Source: Bacteroidota bacterium (lineage in GTDB: Bacteria; Bacteroidota; Bacteroidia; Bacteroidales; JAAUTT01). From it: 51,816 bases of DNA. The translations under genes were made by a program, and so were the position numbers. Shown piece after piece: positions 19,671 through 28,616 of the stretch. The notes beneath the pieces are model-generated. The model was given only the letters and a program-made list of their open reading frames with translations, was not told where the DNA came from and searched no databases. The stretch is from assembly GCA_023429135.1 (NCBI GenBank), contig JAEYWD010000088.1:1-51816 (forward strand), given 5' to 3'. Position 1 is the first letter of the stretch. Each line of letters starts with the position of its first letter.

Positions 19671-20591
19671 ATGCATAATTCAAAATACAACCTCATTGTA
19701 ATTCTGGGACCTACCGCTTCGGGTAAAACAGCTCTGGCAGCAACTTTGGCAAACGAAACAGGAGGGGAGGTTATCAGTGCAGATAGCCGGCAGGTTTATC
19801 GTGGGCTGGACCTCGGAACTGGAAAGGATTACCAGGATTATCTGGTGAATGGCACAAATGTTCCGTATCATCTTATCGATATAAAGCCCGCCGGCTACCA
19901 GTATAATATTTACGAATATCAGAAGGACTTTATCGGTGTGTTCGAAAAGCTGCAGGCTGAAAACAAATGGCCGGTTTTATGCGGCGGCTCGGGGTTATAT
20001 ATCGAGTCGGCTATTCAGGGCTATCAACTTATCCAGGTGCCCGTAAACGAAGCGTTGAGAAAGGAGCTTGAAACTAAATCGCTCGAAGAACTTACCCAAA
20101 TACTTGCCAGCTATCATTCTTTGCACAACACATCAGATGTCGATACGCAGAAAAGAGCTATCCGTGCGGTTGAAATTGCAGAATATTACAAGCATCATAC
20201 TTTTGAGATAAAAAACTATCCTGAAATTAAACCCTTGCTGGTAGGAGTTCGTTTCCCGCGTAATGAGGAACGTGAGCGCATTACCATTCGGCTAAAGCAG
20301 CGGCTGAATTCTGGTATGATCAAAGAGGTTGAAGACCTTTTGCAAAGTGGTCTTACACCCGATCAGCTCCTGTACTATGGTTTGGAATATAAATATCTTA
20401 CACTTTATCTCACCGGCGAATTAAAATACGACGAAATGTTCCGCCTGCTCAATACGGCCATTCATCAGTTTGCCAAACGCCAGATGACCTGGTTTCGCAG
20501 GATGGAACGAAGCGGCTTTGACATTCACTGGCTGGATGGAAGCGTGCCCATAGAACAAAAGATTGAAAGTATTAAATGTTGGATGCAATAA
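19671..20591 (+). CDS. miaA: tRNA dimethylallyltransferase MiaA
   Basis: The 306-aa protein transfers a dimethylallyl group from DMAPP to N6 of A37 in tRNAs reading UNN codons. The P-loop GPTASGKT is at residues 13-20. SADSRQVYRGLDLGTGK, CGGSGLYIES and the C-terminal FAKRQMTWFRR motif, part of the tRNA/DMAPP site, are all present. I chose the ATG at 19671 because it gives the standard short N-terminus; an upstream in-frame TTG at 19653 is less likely. It is convergent with the DUF2752 gene that follows. Confidence 0.95.
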   Translation: MHNSKYNLIVILGPTASGKTALAATLANETGGEVISADSRQVYRGLDLGTGKDYQDYLVNGTNVPYHLIDIKPAGYQYNIYEYQKDFIGVFEKLQAENKWPVLCGGSGLYIESAIQGYQLIQVPVNEALRKELETKSLEELTQILASYHSLHNTSDVDTQKRAIRAVEIAEYYKHHTFEIKNYPEIKPLLVGVRFPRNEERERITIRLKQRLNSGMIKEVEDLLQSGLTPDQLLYYGLEYKYLTLYLTGELKYDEMFRLLNTAIHQFAKRQMTWFRRMERSGFDIHWLDGSVPIEQKIESIKCWMQ

Positions 20592-20633
20592 GAACTTTGC
20601 AGCCGGCGTCTTAAGTCCTGGAACTGTGAGCAT

Positions 20634-21011
20634 TTAAACCTCACTCCAAATTCGTATTGTGTAAATTGTAACCATCAGACCCAATCCAATCCACCAACTT
20701 ATTTTTCTTACACGAAAGATTATAGAGTAATTTAAAAATGTTCCCCATTCCAACGTGTAAAGCCAGCCAATATAGAATATTAAAGGATTATATTGCCATG
20801 CTTCGCCTAATCGTAAATGGAGCATCTCGTATCCTGCCCGTGAAAGGCCACAAAAAGGGCATTGTAACCCGAACCAGCGGTAATGCAGGCAAACACCCTC
20901 CGAATTAAAAACTATGTTCTGGGGCATTAGTGCCCACCCGATAGCCAGCAAAGTAAACCCGCCGAGAACAAATGCCTTGAGTTTTCTGTTTTGAGTATCA
21001 ATCATACCCAT
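20634..21011 (-). CDS. DUF2752 membrane protein
   Basis: The 125-aa protein carries the DUF2752 signature CPFCGLSRAGYEMLHLRLGEAWQYNP between transmembrane segments: one near residues 14-30, another at 75-93 and one near the C-terminus. The paired cysteines and the Gly/Arg stretch are the conserved core. The function of the family is unknown. It diverges from the PqqD-like gene and converges on miaA. Confidence 0.85.
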   Translation of the reverse strand: MGMIDTQNRKLKAFVLGGFTLLAIGWALMPQNIVFNSEGVCLHYRWFGLQCPFCGLSRAGYEMLHLRLGEAWQYNPLIFYIGWLYTLEWGTFLNYSIIFRVRKISWWIGLGLMVTIYTIRIWSEV

Positions 21012-21067
21012 AAATATCAGCTTTGTTTCGGGTAAAAATACGTATTATTGTACTTCAAAGCTTTGTC

Positions 21068-21433
21068 ATGCCCGTATTTAAAAAGAAATCAGAGAAAAAC
21101 ATCCTAGATATGGTTCCTTTTCGTGTAATTAAAACATACAGCGAAAATGACGGACTCATCACCCTGAATCTTCCAAAATTCAAAAAACCTTTTTTTTCGA
21201 AGTGGCTGATTCCAAAAAATAAATCGGAAGATATTCATATTAAGCTAGATTTAATAGGGTCGTTGGTCTGGAAACATATGGATGGGGTAAGATCTGTTCA
21301 GGCAATTTGTGATGCTGTAAAGCTCGATATGCCCAATGCCGATAATCTTCAGAATCTGGAAGAGCGGGCTGCTAAATTTATCACCGAATTATATAAAAGT
21401 CGTTTTATAAATTTCACGGAGGAAAAACAATGA
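21068..21433 (+). CDS. PqqD-family protein
   Basis: From the ATG at 21068 the protein has 121 aa; the ORF can be extended to a TTG at 21023 but that adds an unlikely N-terminus. The region from about residue 45 on (LDLIGSLVWKHMDGVRSVQAICDAV ... ERAAKFITELYKSRFI) has the PqqD/RiPP-recognition-like winged-helix pattern (D..g..vW...DG..tv..i...). PqqD-like domains bind peptide precursors, but no precursor or radical SAM gene is nearby. Its stop overlaps the pepD start by 4 bp, so the two are translationally coupled. Confidence 0.75.
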   Translation: MPVFKKKSEKNILDMVPFRVIKTYSENDGLITLNLPKFKKPFFSKWLIPKNKSEDIHIKLDLIGSLVWKHMDGVRSVQAICDAVKLDMPNADNLQNLEERAAKFITELYKSRFINFTEEKQ

Positions 21434-22875
21434 ACTTAAAAGAATTATCTCCTAAACCTTTATGGTCAATTTTTGCTGATTTATGCAGTATACCTCGTCC
21501 TTCTAAGCACGAAGAAAAGGTAGTTCAATATGTGGTCGATTTTGCAAAAAATCATGGTCTTGAGTATTACAAAGACCCGATCGGAAACGTAATTATCCGT
21601 AAACCGGCCACTCCCGGTAAGGAAAACGCCAAGCCGGTAATTCTGCAGGCACATGTGGATATGGTTCCTCAGAAGAATTCTGCAACGGTGCATAACTTTG
21701 AAACCGACCCCATTCAGGCTTATGTTGACGGCGAATGGGTAAAGGCCAAAGGAACAACTCTGGGATCGGATAATGGTATTGGTGTGGCGGCTGCCATGGC
21801 TGTTCTTCAGGCTAAAGATCTTGTACATGGTCCCCTGGAAGTATTACTTACCATCGACGAAGAAACCGGTATGACCGGAGCATTCAACCTCGAAGCCAGT
21901 GCTCTGAAAGGTAAAACCATGATCAACCTCGACTCAGAAGATGAAGGCGAATTATACATCGGCTGCGCCGGTGGTTTGAACACTTCTGCCCGTATTCCCG
22001 TGAAGTGGGAAACAGTTTCGGGTAATTATAAAGCTTATAAGCTAAGTCTTACTGGTTTAAAAGGAGGGCACTCCGGTCTGGATATCAATCTTGGTCGTGG
22101 CAATGCCAATAAACTTATGAACCGTTTCCTCTGGAAAGCCACCAGAGCTATGGATGTGCGCTTAGCAGTGCTCGAAGGCGGAACATTGCGAAATGCTATT
22201 CCCCGCGAATCTTTTGCCGTGGTTGTAGTTGCTGATAGTGATGCAGTAAAATTCGAGAAAGAAGTAGTAGCTTTTGGCGATATTTTGAAAATAGAACTGG
22301 GTTCGGTTGAAACCGATCTGCTATTTAAAGCTGAACCTGCCGAGATGCCTAAACAGGCGCTGGAGAAAAAGTCGCAGACAAATTTCCTGAACTGTATTTA
22401 TGTGGTCCCTAACGGAGCTATCCGTATGATTGCTGAAATGCCCGAGGTGGTTGAAACTTCCACGAACCTGGCCATTGTTAAGCTGAAAGAAACTGAAGCT
22501 GAGCTGATGTGTTTACTCCGTAGTTCGGTTGATTCGGCCAAAGCCGACCTGGCAAATGCAATGACATCGGTTTTCGAACTCAGCGGAGCAGCGGTTAAAC
22601 ACGATGGAGATTACCCCGGATGGAAACCAAACGTTAATTCTCCTATTTTGCTTACCATGCAAAATGTTTACCAGTCAAAATTCGGTAAAAAGCCCGAAGT
22701 GAAAGTAATTCATGCTGGTTTGGAATGCGGTATCATCGGCGACAAATATCCGGGTATGGATATGGTGTCGTTCGGTCCAACTATTCGTCATCCACATTCA
22801 CCCGACGAAAAGGTAAATATCCCTACTGTTGAAAAGTTCTGGAATTTCCTTGTTGAGACATTGAAGGCATTTTAA
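21430..22875 (+). CDS. pepD: Aminoacyl-histidine dipeptidase (M20 family, PepD)
   Basis: The 481-aa length and motifs match PepD, a cytosolic zinc dipeptidase that cleaves Xaa-His and other dipeptides. Zinc ligands are in QAHVDMVPQ, LGSDNGIG, TIDEETGMTGA, NLDSEDEG and the C-terminal RHPHSPDE. The lid/dimerisation domain contains GLKGGHSGLDI, and HAGLECG is also present. The start overlaps the PqqD-like gene stop (ATGA). No terminator is evident before the next gene; a palindromic repeat lies between. Confidence 0.95.
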   Translation: MNLKELSPKPLWSIFADLCSIPRPSKHEEKVVQYVVDFAKNHGLEYYKDPIGNVIIRKPATPGKENAKPVILQAHVDMVPQKNSATVHNFETDPIQAYVDGEWVKAKGTTLGSDNGIGVAAAMAVLQAKDLVHGPLEVLLTIDEETGMTGAFNLEASALKGKTMINLDSEDEGELYIGCAGGLNTSARIPVKWETVSGNYKAYKLSLTGLKGGHSGLDINLGRGNANKLMNRFLWKATRAMDVRLAVLEGGTLRNAIPRESFAVVVVADSDAVKFEKEVVAFGDILKIELGSVETDLLFKAEPAEMPKQALEKKSQTNFLNCIYVVPNGAIRMIAEMPEVVETSTNLAIVKLKETEAELMCLLRSSVDSAKADLANAMTSVFELSGAAVKHDGDYPGWKPNVNSPILLTMQNVYQSKFGKKPEVKVIHAGLECGIIGDKYPGMDMVSFGPTIRHPHSPDEKVNIPTVEKFWNFLVETLKAF

Positions 22876-22937
22876 ATAGTCGATAGTCGATGGCCCATAA
22901 TCGATAGCAATATTCTGACTACGGCCATCGACTATGT
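22873..22937. repeat. Palindromic GTCGATGGCC repeat
   Basis: Two tandem ATAGTCGAT units run into ATAGTCGATGGCC, and the inverse GGCCATCGACTAT lies about 35 bp further on, so the segment can fold into a hairpin with a 13-bp perfect stem. It sits between pepD and the HAD gene and contains the first ATG of the HAD ORF. It may act as a transcription attenuator or be a short interspersed element. Confidence 0.6.
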
Positions 22938-22948
22938 ATTTTACTACC

Positions 22949-23644
22949 ATGTTAGTAACAGAAATTTTAAAAGCCAAGAAAGCTGTAATTTTCGATCTCT
23001 ATCACACGCTTACTGCCACGGAGGTTACTTCGCCCAAAGGATTATCCACAGCCACTATCCTTGGAATCGACCGAAAGATCTGGAACGAGCATCTGATGGA
23101 GAAATCGCGCGACCGTCTTACCGGAAAGATAAACGATCCCTTTACAATTATCAGAGATCTGGCACATTCTATAGATCCATCTATTCCTGAAGAACTGATT
23201 AAACAAGCGGTTCAACACAGATCAAGCCGTTTTGAAGAGTCTCTGGAGTTAATGCCGCTTGCAAGTGTAAATACCATAAGAGCATTAAAAGAATCGGGTA
23301 AGAAAGTGGCGCTGTTAAGCAATGCCGATGTAATGGAAACAAAAGGATGGGTCAAATGTCCAGGAGCCCAGTTCTTTGATGTTGTTGTTTTCTCGTGCGA
23401 AGTCGGCTACATGAAACCCGACCGGGAGATTTATCAATTATGCCTGGAAAGACTCGGAGAGAATCCCCACGATTGTGTTTTCGTTGGCGATGGGGGTTCA
23501 AACGAATTTATTGGAGCTAAAGCGATAGGAATTGAGACCATAATGGTAACCGGAATAGCAAAAATGCTCTGGCCCGAAAAATTGCCACAAATTAAGAAAT
23601 ATGCCGATTACGTTGTTGAAAGCGTTTCTGAATTGGTGGCATAA
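22949..23644 (+). CDS. HAD-superfamily hydrolase
   Basis: The protein is about 231 aa. HAD motif I is FDLYHTLT, close to the usual DxDxT but with Tyr at the third position; motif II is LLSNAD, motif III Lys is in YMKPDREIY and motif IV is VFVGDGGSNE. The general acid/base Asp of DxD is therefore replaced by Tyr. This occurs in some dehalogenase-like or degenerate subgroups, so phosphatase activity is uncertain. An ATG five codons upstream (22934) lies inside a palindromic repeat, so I prefer 22949. Confidence 0.8.
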   Translation: MLVTEILKAKKAVIFDLYHTLTATEVTSPKGLSTATILGIDRKIWNEHLMEKSRDRLTGKINDPFTIIRDLAHSIDPSIPEELIKQAVQHRSSRFEESLELMPLASVNTIRALKESGKKVALLSNADVMETKGWVKCPGAQFFDVVVFSCEVGYMKPDREIYQLCLERLGENPHDCVFVGDGGSNEFIGAKAIGIETIMVTGIAKMLWPEKLPQIKKYADYVVESVSELVA

Positions 23645-23677
23645 GTCTGAACGGAGTCGACGAATGATTGGCTCCCT

Positions 23678-24313
23678 CTAATAAAACTTATAAACTATCT
23701 TAATCTTTTCCGACCTTGAAATTCCTCCGGGGTTTAATCCAGGTTTACCTTCCGGAATAGAATCGCCTAATTCTTCATAGTATTTCTCCCATGCTGGAAA
23801 AGTTTTACCTGTGGCCGGATCCTTAAAAGTCATGGGTATAATTTCAAAAAGTTTGCTTCCTGCCGAATCCTGAAAGGCAAAATAAACCAACTCGGAGCAA
23901 TAATAACTGTGGTTATTCAAATCGAAAACATCGTCGTAAGGAGCATTTATTAAGTTTCTGCAAACTGCGATGGCACCGGGGATGGAATAATCGTATTTCT
24001 GATGTATTCTGCCTGCTAAAACTTTCGGATTGCCATTGCTATCAATAGAACGGTTCAAAAAATTATGAAGGCTTGTTTTTATCACGCCCGGTCCAATCGC
24101 TTCGTAAACAAAGGCACTGTCGTTTTCGACTGATACAATACCAACATGAGAGAAATTTCTTCCTTCATAACCGGAAGTTACCTTTTCAATGGCCTCGCAA
24201 AGCTCACCACAATCAAGATCCTGAAATAACAGATCACCTGTTTTAGGTATGTAACCACTGGTGCAGGAAGTCAAAAAGGTTACAAATACTGCAATTAACA
24301 ATCGTAAGTTCAT
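23678..24313 (-). CDS. YiiX-like permuted NlpC/P60 lipoprotein
   Basis: The ATG at 24313 gives a lipoprotein signal with lipobox LTSC. The mature domain has the circularly permuted papain-like order of the YiiX/YebB group: GDLLFQDLDCGELCEAIE, then FSHVGIV with the catalytic His, and later YYCSELVYFAF with the catalytic Cys. Members are predicted amidases or peptidases acting on the wall or lipids. It should be anchored to the outer or inner membrane facing the periplasm. It is a single gene, convergent with the HAD gene. Confidence 0.85.
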   Translation of the reverse strand: MNLRLLIAVFVTFLTSCTSGYIPKTGDLLFQDLDCGELCEAIEKVTSGYEGRNFSHVGIVSVENDSAFVYEAIGPGVIKTSLHNFLNRSIDSNGNPKVLAGRIHQKYDYSIPGAIAVCRNLINAPYDDVFDLNNHSYYCSELVYFAFQDSAGSKLFEIIPMTFKDPATGKTFPAWEKYYEELGDSIPEGKPGLNPGGISRSEKIKIVYKFY

Positions 24314-24580
24314 CTTGAAAAATATTAACAATTCTAATAAAAACAGGCAATTTTAGTGAATAAATTTCTTAAAAAATCGTTTCAATTGTAACACAACATT
24401 TACTTGTTGAGAATGTTTTACTTTAAGTTATATCCTCAGAAGGTACAATGTGCAAACTTCAGTTTATCAATAGTTTAAATTGACCTAAAAATCTTAAATT
24501 ATACCGTAATATCCACACTTTAGAACAAGTTTTCTGGAAAATTTTAATTAAATTGTATGTGAAATTTAAATCCTAATCTT

Positions 24581-25006
24581 ATGACAGACAAACAAGAAAA
24601 CAAACTTCGCATGTATCTTACAGTAAGTGCGGTTTGTGAAAGTAATGTTGAGGTATGGCAAGATAACGACATGTTCAAATCAGCCTTCGAGATATTTTGT
24701 CTGAAAATACCAATGATCGAGAAATTACGCGACATTCAGGAAATTGAAAATGTTGGCTTAAAAGCTGTAGACAACAACATTACCAGGTTGCGTTTTTCGA
24801 GAAACAGAATTAAAGCTGCTTCCGAAAATTTACGCAGGCTTTTTAGAGAAACTGACGAATTTATTTATAACAGGCTTGACAAAGAAATTTCAGATTTTAA
24901 AGAAGACGCTCCCGATTTTTATTATCAGTATCATGCAGCCAGAATAATGTTATATCCAGTATCGTTTAAAGAAAAGAAGACAAGGATACCGGTAGTCGAA
25001 AACTAA
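24581..25006 (+). CDS. Conserved hypothetical helical protein
   Basis: The 141-aa soluble, mostly helical protein has no recognised domain. The central region (IEKLRDIQEIENVG ... RLRFSRNRIKAASENLRRLF) is predicted to form long amphipathic helices. It begins with ATG and ends 7 bp before a strong terminator hairpin, so it is a stand-alone gene. The 267-bp upstream gap holds no other feature that I can support. Confidence 0.65.
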   Translation: MTDKQENKLRMYLTVSAVCESNVEVWQDNDMFKSAFEIFCLKIPMIEKLRDIQEIENVGLKAVDNNITRLRFSRNRIKAASENLRRLFRETDEFIYNRLDKEISDFKEDAPDFYYQYHAARIMLYPVSFKEKKTRIPVVEN

Positions 25007-25013
25007 TTTCAGA

Positions 25014-25051
25014 GGCTGTCTGATAAGTAAAAAACTTAGGCAGCCTTTTTT
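25014..25051 (+). terminator. Rho-independent terminator
   Basis: GGCTGTCTGATAAGT pairs with ACTTAGGCAGCC across a short A loop and is followed by six T residues. It terminates the plus-strand gene ending at 25006. The rest of the gap to 25330 (about 280 bp, AT-rich) contains no gene that I can support. Confidence 0.8.
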
Positions 25052-25329
25052 ACATCAAATTTGATGTAGTGCTATTCCATATGGAACATGTTTCATCAAC
25101 ATAATCCTATGGTAATTAACACCTAAAATAAGAGGCTGCGTATTTAAGATCTGAAGGTCTTTTCACACAATCTCCTTTTTTTTCTCTAAAATATTAGAAG
25201 TGGGGATTTAAATGTATATCCCCATTTCTAATAATTCGAAGCAAAGTCCTCCAGTACGGGAGATTTAGGGGTACTTGAAGATAAAATTCGACCCTTAACT
25301 ACAATGCAAATACTTACAACTTCTAAATA

Positions 25330-26175
25330 TTAGTTCTTCCCCTTCTCCGGGCATTCTTCAAAGCTCTTGTCGTACTGCATCATGGCTTTTTCGCTCATGC
25401 CAATGCTGGAGAAGCCTCCATCGTGGTAAAGGTTCTGCATGGTAACCTTGCGGGTAAGATCTGAGAATAATGTTACAACATAGTCGGCACATTCGAGTGC
25501 GGATGCATTTCCAAGCGGCGACATGCGTTCAGTAAAGTCCATCAGGGAGTTCATACCTTTAACACCGCTACCTGCCGTTGTTAAGGTGGGCGATTGTGAA
25601 ATGGTGTTTATTCTTACCTTCTTCTCTACACCGTAAATGTATCCGAAGCTGCGGGCTATCGATTCCAGAACAGCTTTGGCGTCGGCCATATCATTATAAC
25701 CAAACAAAGTACGCTGAGCAGCCACATACGAAAGCGCAACCACCGATCCCCACTCGTTCATTGCATCCAGTTTTCTTGCTGTCTGCAGAAGTTTATGGAA
25801 CGAAAGCGCGGAGATATCGAGCGTTTTTAAAAAGTTGTCGTAGTTAATCATGTCGTAAGGGATACCTTTACGAACGTTGGGCGACATGCCAATAGAGTGA
25901 AGTACAAAGTCTATCTTTCCGCCAAGCATGTCCATCGACTGGGAGAACAGCTTTTCGAGATCTTCCAAATTGGTAGCATCAGCAGGAATTATCGCTGTTT
26001 CGCATTTCTCGGCAAGTTCATCAACCTGACCTAAACGCATGGCAACAGGGGTGTTGGTCAAAATAAACCTTCCACCTTCTTCGTAAGCTCTTTCAGCTAC
26101 TTTCCATGCAATGGACATTTCGTTGAGTGCTCCAAAAATAATTCCTCGTTTTCCTTTTAAAAGATTATAAGACAT
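25330..26175 (-). CDS. fabI: Enoyl-[acyl-carrier-protein] reductase, NADH type
   Basis: The 281-aa SDR enzyme performs the last reduction in each cycle of type II fatty-acid synthesis. The FabI cofactor motif GALNEMSIAWKVA is near the N-terminus. The catalytic Tyr/Tyr/Lys set is in LSYVAAQRTLFGYNDMADAK, matching the spacing of E. coli Tyr146, Tyr156 and Lys163. HSIGMSPN and NTISQSPTLTTAGSG are further hallmarks. FabI is the target of triclosan-type inhibitors. It is a single gene located downstream of recN on the same strand, with 101 bp between. Confidence 0.96.
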   Translation of the reverse strand: MSYNLLKGKRGIIFGALNEMSIAWKVAERAYEEGGRFILTNTPVAMRLGQVDELAEKCETAIIPADATNLEDLEKLFSQSMDMLGGKIDFVLHSIGMSPNVRKGIPYDMINYDNFLKTLDISALSFHKLLQTARKLDAMNEWGSVVALSYVAAQRTLFGYNDMADAKAVLESIARSFGYIYGVEKKVRINTISQSPTLTTAGSGVKGMNSLMDFTERMSPLGNASALECADYVVTLFSDLTRKVTMQNLYHDGGFSSIGMSEKAMMQYDKSFEECPEKGKN

Positions 26176-26276
26176 AAATAAAAATTAAAGTTTAAAATAT
26201 AAATGCACCTATTAAAATGAATAAAGGTGTTTATTGTTCAATAACAACCTTAAAAATGCTTTTTTCTGTTAAACAG

Positions 26277-27941
26277 TTAAGCAAAAGTATGTTTCAGCAA
26301 TTCGCGGGCATTGTTGATTGCAGCATCGGATAATTGTTCGCCGCTGAGCATTTTTGCAATTTCGGTAATTCGCTCGTTGGCGGTAAGTAATTTTATATGG
26401 GTATAAGTAAATTCCTGCTGATCCTGCTTGTAAACGAGATAATGGCTTTTCCCTTTGGATGCTATTTGAGGCAAATGGGTTATGTTTATCACTTGCGTGA
26501 AGCCTGCAAGGTTTGCGATTATATTTCCCATCTTATCGGCAATGTCTCCTGATACTCCTGTATCTATTTCATCGAAGATAATGGTGGGCAGAGCCATGGT
26601 TTGAGCGATAATAGCCTTTAAACTTAACATTAACCGGGCCATTTCACCCCCTGAAGCTACTTTCGAAATTTCCTGAGGTGCCGATTGTTTGTTTGCCGAA
26701 AAGAGAAAACGTATCCGGTCCATTCCACTGGGTGTGAAATCGGGTGTTGTTCCCAGTTCAACGCTAAAAACAGCGTTAGGCATACCAAGTTGATGAAGGA
26801 TTTCCTCAACCCGCTTTTCAAGTCCGGGAGCCGATTGCTTCCTTTTAGCAGTTAATTCTCCGGCAACCTTGAGAAGTGATTGCTTTTGTTTTTCGATTTC
26901 CTTTTGAAGTTGCTCCAGCTTCTCGTCGGCAGTGACAATAGAATTAATCTGTTTCGAAAGTTTTTCTTTCAAGTCAATTAATTCGGCAACTGTCGATAAT
27001 TTATGTTTTTGTAGCAACGAATTTATGAGGTCGAGCCGTTGTTTAACAAATTCGAGCCGCTCGGGATTATCTTCAATGCCTGCTGCAAGCCTGTCGACCG
27101 ACGGGTAAATGTCTTTTAATTCAATCAGCAGACTTTCGAAACGGGAAAGATATTCGTTGCCCTGCTTAAAAATGTCTTTTATCTTTTGTAGATGCTGAAT
27201 ACAGTCCTTTGTAGTAACAATAAGCGAGTTGCTTTCGCCGCTTAATGCTTCGGAAACAAAGCCGAGATGCATTTTAATTTCGCCTGCATGGGAGAGGGTC
27301 TGGTATTCGGTTTCCAGTTCCTCCTGTTCGTCGACCTTTAATTTAGCATCGTTTAACTGCGCAAACTGAAACTGGAGATAATCGAGATCGCTCTTTTGCT
27401 TTTCGTTTGCTTCGCGAAGCGAGTCAAAATCGTTTTGATGTTTCCGGTAAACCTGATAACTCTCTTTATATTGCTGCAGTAATTTATGCTGATTGGCGAT
27501 GGTGTCCAATATTTCGAGTTGAAAAACAGGGTTTTCCAGATAAAGATTTTCGTGCTGGGAATGGATGTCAATCAGTTTGTCGCCTAAAAGTTTCAGTAAA
27601 CCAATGTTAACGGGAGTGTCGTTAATAAATGCGCGCGATTTGCCATCGGTGGTGATTTCGCGGCGGATGATAGTTTCATTGGCATAATCGAGTTCATTTT
27701 CTTCAAAGAAACTGTTCATTCCGTATGCCGATATATGAAAAGTGCCTTCAACAATACATTTGCGTGATGTGTCGAACAAAACGGAGGTATCGGCGCGCTG
27801 ACCGATAAGTAATGATAAGGCTCCTAAAAGTATCGATTTCCCTGCGCCGGTTTCGCCAGTAATGATGGATAAGCCTCCGTTAAAATCAATGCGGATATCT
27901 TTAATTAGTGCGTAATTCTGTATCGACAGGGTTTTGAGCAT
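26277..27941 (-). CDS. recN: DNA repair protein RecN
   Basis: The 554-aa SMC-like ATPase acts in double-strand-break repair and cohesion of DNA ends. Walker A is GETGAGKS near residue 29, the coiled-coil arms span about 155-370, and the C-terminal ATPase half has the signature SGGEMARLMLSLK and Walker B IIFDEIDTGVSG. INITHLPQIA is the H-loop. All key motifs are intact. It lies 3' of the 21-bp repeat array 2 and the ligD gene. Confidence 0.96.
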   Translation of the reverse strand: MLKTLSIQNYALIKDIRIDFNGGLSIITGETGAGKSILLGALSLLIGQRADTSVLFDTSRKCIVEGTFHISAYGMNSFFEENELDYANETIIRREITTDGKSRAFINDTPVNIGLLKLLGDKLIDIHSQHENLYLENPVFQLEILDTIANQHKLLQQYKESYQVYRKHQNDFDSLREANEKQKSDLDYLQFQFAQLNDAKLKVDEQEELETEYQTLSHAGEIKMHLGFVSEALSGESNSLIVTTKDCIQHLQKIKDIFKQGNEYLSRFESLLIELKDIYPSVDRLAAGIEDNPERLEFVKQRLDLINSLLQKHKLSTVAELIDLKEKLSKQINSIVTADEKLEQLQKEIEKQKQSLLKVAGELTAKRKQSAPGLEKRVEEILHQLGMPNAVFSVELGTTPDFTPSGMDRIRFLFSANKQSAPQEISKVASGGEMARLMLSLKAIIAQTMALPTIIFDEIDTGVSGDIADKMGNIIANLAGFTQVINITHLPQIASKGKSHYLVYKQDQQEFTYTHIKLLTANERITEIAKMLSGEQLSDAAINNARELLKHTFA

Positions 27942-28090
27942 AATTAAAATTTAGGTTGCTAAGATAGAAAATATAGTCGTAAGTCGTAAGTCTTAAGTAG
28001 TAAGAAAAATACAATGAGGTTATATTCAGTAGTTTGTTTGTTGAATTTGCGGAATGGGTTGAGGGACTTCTTCTCCCTACTACCGTCCGT

Positions 28091-28478
28091 CCTAACGCAA
28101 TTCTACAATGTCGCTGGGGAATTTGGCAACGTCGGAACCAAATTCTAAAGTGTCCGAACTCCTTTCAACAATGTCCGAATACCGTTCAACAATGTCCGAA
28201 CACCGTTCAACGACGTCCGAACTCAATTCTACGACTTCCGGTGCCAATTCGAAACCGTCCGGATTCAATTCTACAATGTGGTAAGCCAAATCGACGATGT
28301 CCGAACCAAATTCAAAAGTGTCGGAACTGAATTCTAAAGTATCTGAACCAAATTTTAAAGCATCCGAACGCAATTCTAAAACGCCGAACGCAATTCTAAG
28401 GTGTCCGAAGGCAATTCGACGACGTCCGAACGCCATTACAAGTTACCAGAGGCGATTCTATAATGTCGGAAAAAATTC
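28091..28478. repeat. Intergenic 21-bp tandem repeat array 2
   Basis: About 18 diverged units with a 21-bp period fill most of the gap between ligD and recN. Typical units read CCGAACGCAATTCTAAAATGT or close variants (CCGAACACCGTTCAACGACGT, CGGAACCAAATTCTAAAGTGT). Two units are 20 bp long, near 28383 and 28452. The core CGAACnnAATTCT resembles the core CGGACTGAATTTT of the array at 18,090. Flanking 27,942-28,090 contains GTCGTAAGTCGTAAGTCTTAAGT-type short repeats and no gene. Confidence 0.85.
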
Positions 28479-28616
28479 CAGGTTATGGAAGCCTGTCTAT
28501 CGCCGGCAGGATCCATCTCACAAATGTGAGAAACCAATTTTATAAACTACCCTGAAATGAAGTTTCAATTGTTCAGGGTTAATGTTCATCAATTTATTTG
28601 AAGCAACCGGTGGCTA

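Noticed and set aside
25011..25150. AGAGGCTGTCTGATAAG and AGAGGCTGCGTATTTAAG resemble insertion-sequence ends
   Set aside because: The first is a well-formed terminator right after a stop codon. No transposase fragment or target duplication is present.
28034..28545. Open frames across the second 21-bp array on both strands
   Set aside because: Same reason: openness follows from the period, and both strands are open at once.
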